Origin: Oceaniglobus indicus
Lineage (GTDB): Bacteria > Pseudomonadota > Alphaproteobacteria > Rhodobacterales > Rhodobacteraceae
DNA: 64,000 bases
Assembly: GCF_002751875.1 (NCBI RefSeq)
Contig: NZ_NMZM01000002.1
Span: 310,001-374,000 of the forward strand
Direction: 5' to 3'
The notes beneath the pieces are model-generated. The model was not told the origin of the DNA. It did no database searches and was given only the letters and a program-made list of their open reading frames with translations. The position numbers were made by a program, and so were the translations under genes. Position 1 is the first letter of the stretch. Every line of letters begins with the position of its first letter. Positions 62,315 to 64,000 of this stretch are shown here, one piece after another.

Positions 62315-64000
62315 TCACGTCAGATTGCGTTCGACTTCCTCACGGGTGAAGATCTCGATCACATCCTTCGGCCGGATGTCGTCATAGTTCTCGAACGCCA
62401 TGCCGCATTCCTGGCCAGACTGCACCTCGGTCACTTCATCCTTGAAGCGCTTCAGCGTTTTCAGCGTGCCCTCGTGGATCACCACGTTGTCGCGCAGCAG
62501 ACGCACGCCAGCGGACCGGCGGGCGACGCCTTCGGTAACCAGACAACCGGCAACCGTTCCGACATTGGAAACCTTGAAGACTTCCTTGATCTCGGCATAG
62601 CCAATGAACGTCTCGCGGACTTCCGCGCTCAGCAGACCGGAAGCCGCCGCTTTCACGTCATCCACCAGATCGTAGATGACCGAGTAATAGCGGATCTCGA
62701 CACCTTTCTGGTTGGCGGTGTTGCGGGCCGATGCGTTGGCACGGACGTTGAAGCCCATGATCGGCGCGCCGCTGGCTTCGGCCAGACCGACATCGGTTTC
62801 GGTGATCGCGCCCACACCATAGTGCAGGACGCGCACGCGCACCTCGTCGTTGCCGATCTTTTCCATCGCCTGCACGATCGCTTCGGCCGAGCCCTGAACG
62901 TCGGCTTTGAGCAGGATCGGCAGTTCGGCGACGGTCTGATCCGCCTTCGCCTTGGCCATCATCTGTTCCAGCGTCGTCGCGGCACCGGCGGTGGCGCGCT
63001 TCTCCTTGGCGGCGTTCTCGCGATATTCCGCGATTTCGCGGGCCTGTGCCTCGGTTTCGACCACGTTCAGCGTATCGCCCGCTTCGGGCGTGCCGTTCAG
63101 GCCCAGAACCTCGACCGGGACCGACGGTCCGGCCTCGTCCACACGCTCGCCCTTGTCGTTGACCAGCGCGCGGACCTTGCCCCATTGTTCGCCGACGACA
63201 AAGATATCGCCTTTGCGCAGCGTGCCGTTCTGAACCAGGACCGTCGCAACCGGTCCGCGACCGACGTCAAGCTGCGCCTCGATCACGGCGCCCTGGGCGG
63301 CGCGGTCGGGGTTTGCCGTCAGGTCCAGAAGTTCCGCCTGAAGCCCGATGGCCTCGAGCAGGTTATCCAGACCCTGACCGTTGATCGCCGACACTTCGAC
63401 ATCCAGAACATCGCCCGACATCTGTTCGACGACGACTTCATGCTGCAACAGGTCAGTCCGCACCTTGGTCGGGTTCGCGGCGGGGCGGTCGATCTTGTTG
63501 ATCGCGACGATCATCGGAACACCGGCCGCCTTGGCGTGATTGATCGCCTCGACGGTCTGCGGCATCACGGCATCGTCAGCCGCAACCACCAGGATCACGA
63601 TATCCGTCACCTGTGCACCGCGCGACCGCATGGAGGTGAACGCCGCGTGACCGGGGGTGTCGAGGAAGGTCAGCAACTGCCCGGCTTCCGTCGTCACCTG
63701 ATAGGCGCCAATATGTTGGGTGATGCCACCGGCTTCGCCCGCGACGACCTTGGCCTTGCGGATCGCATCCAGAAGCGACGTCTTGCCGTGGTCCACGTGG
63801 CCCATGACGGTGATGATCGGCGCCCGCGGCTTGAGATCTTCGGGCGCATCTTCCACCTGGTCGATCACGTCCTCGACGTCCGAATCCGAAACGCGCACCA
63901 CCTTGTGACCGAATTCCTCGATCACCAGTTCGGCGGTATCGGCGTCGATTGCCTGATTCTGGGTCGCCATAACGCCCTCTTTCATCAGAAATTTGACGAC
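62315..64000 (-). CDS. infB: Translation initiation factor IF-2 (N-terminal part outside window)
   Basis: The frame is open to base 64000, so only the last 561 codons are present. Visible part starts in the IF2 N-domain ([20 protein letters not shown]). The G domain has [16 protein letters not shown] (G1), [10 protein letters not shown] (G2), [10 protein letters not shown] (G3) and NKIDR (G4). Domains II-IV follow: [20 protein letters not shown] and the C-terminus near [11 protein letters not shown]. Brings fMet-tRNA to the 30S subunit. A strong terminator follows 15 bp after the stop. Confidence 0.97.
   Translation of the reverse strand, partial: VVKFLMKEGVMATQNQAIDADTAELVIEEFGHKVVRVSDSDVEDVIDQVEDAPEDLKPRAPIITVMGHVDHGKTSLLDAIRKAKVVAGEAGGITQHIGAYQVTTEAGQLLTFLDTPGHAAFTSMRSRGAQVTDIVILVVAADDAVMPQTVEAINHAKAAGVPMIVAINKIDRPAANPTKVRTDLLQHEVVVEQMSGDVLDVEVSAINGQGLDNLLEAIGLQAELLDLTANPDRAAQGAVIEAQLDVGRGPVATVLVQNGTLRKGDIFVVGEQWGKVRALVNDKGERVDEAGPSVPVEVLGLNGTPEAGDTLNVVETEAQAREIAEYRENAAKEKRATAGAATTLEQMMAKAKADQTVAELPILLKADVQGSAEAIVQAMEKIGNDEVRVRVLHYGVGAITETDVGLAEASGAPIMGFNVRANASARNTANQKGVEIRYYSVIYDLVDDVKAAASGLLSAEVRETFIGYAEIKEVFKVSNVGTVAGCLVTEGVARRSAGVRLLRDNVVIHEGTLKTLKRFKDEVTEVQSGQECGMAFENYDDIRPKDVIEIFTREEVERNLT

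Noticed and set aside
1-64000. tRNA, rRNA, CRISPR arrays, transposases, phage or defence genes
   Set aside because: Looked for on both strands; no cloverleaf-like sequence, repeat-spacer pattern or recombinase/transposase motif was seen.

Overview
The window comes from a high-GC alphaproteobacterium, almost certainly a member of the Rhodobacterales (Rhodobacteraceae / Roseobacter group). The evidence is the gene neighbourhoods (rnd-lptC-lptA-lptB-hpf-ptsN with no rpoN; secA divergent from ppiC-argJ-mutT; dnaK-dnaJ behind an RpoH-type promoter), the number of ABC and TRAP solute importers, and GC-rich wobble positions. It looks like ordinary chromosome. I saw no rRNA, tRNA, insertion sequence, phage gene or CRISPR array.

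Region 1 (1-32 kb) is mostly nutrient uptake. It starts with the end of a tctA gene. Next comes a peptide importer: a fused double ATPase, two permeases and a binding protein, with a self-processing P1-family aminopeptidase downstream. Two separate CUT2-type (ribose-like) sugar importers follow. One is co-transcribed with a Gfo/Idh dehydrogenase and a TIM-barrel isomerase, facing a LacI repressor with clear operators. The other is co-transcribed with an SMP-30 lactonase. A TRAP carrier with an Ldh-type 2-hydroxyacid dehydrogenase comes next, then modABC and glgX. An M17 aminopeptidase and an NlpC/P60 hydrolase form a two-gene unit.

Region 2 (32-39 kb) is housekeeping: a beta-carbonic anhydrase, asd, then rnd, the lipopolysaccharide transport genes lptCAB, a long-form ribosome hibernation factor and ptsN.

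Region 3 (39-48.5 kb) is the most distinctive part. A seven-gene run on the minus strand goes from cysQ through four glycosyltransferases and galU to a protein that appears to hold two sulfotransferase domains. Facing it is an ABC-2 (KpsM-like) polysaccharide export permease. My reading is a locus for making a sulfated surface glycan, with CysQ clearing the PAP by-product. This is inference.

Region 4 (48.5-64 kb) holds a frameshifted SH3-domain gene, alkB, dnaK-dnaJ, radC, a phosphate-binding-protein/OmpA hybrid, an unknown membrane-anchored protein, secA, ppiC, argJ, mutT, a 49-codon gene and the 3' two thirds of infB.

A short intergenic element recurs four times, at about 2.5, 7.97, 8.1 and 53.05 kb. 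It combines a pyrimidine-rich tract with GAAATACTC, in two copies followed by CCGCCGGAGGC, and in some copies it abuts terminator-like hairpins.
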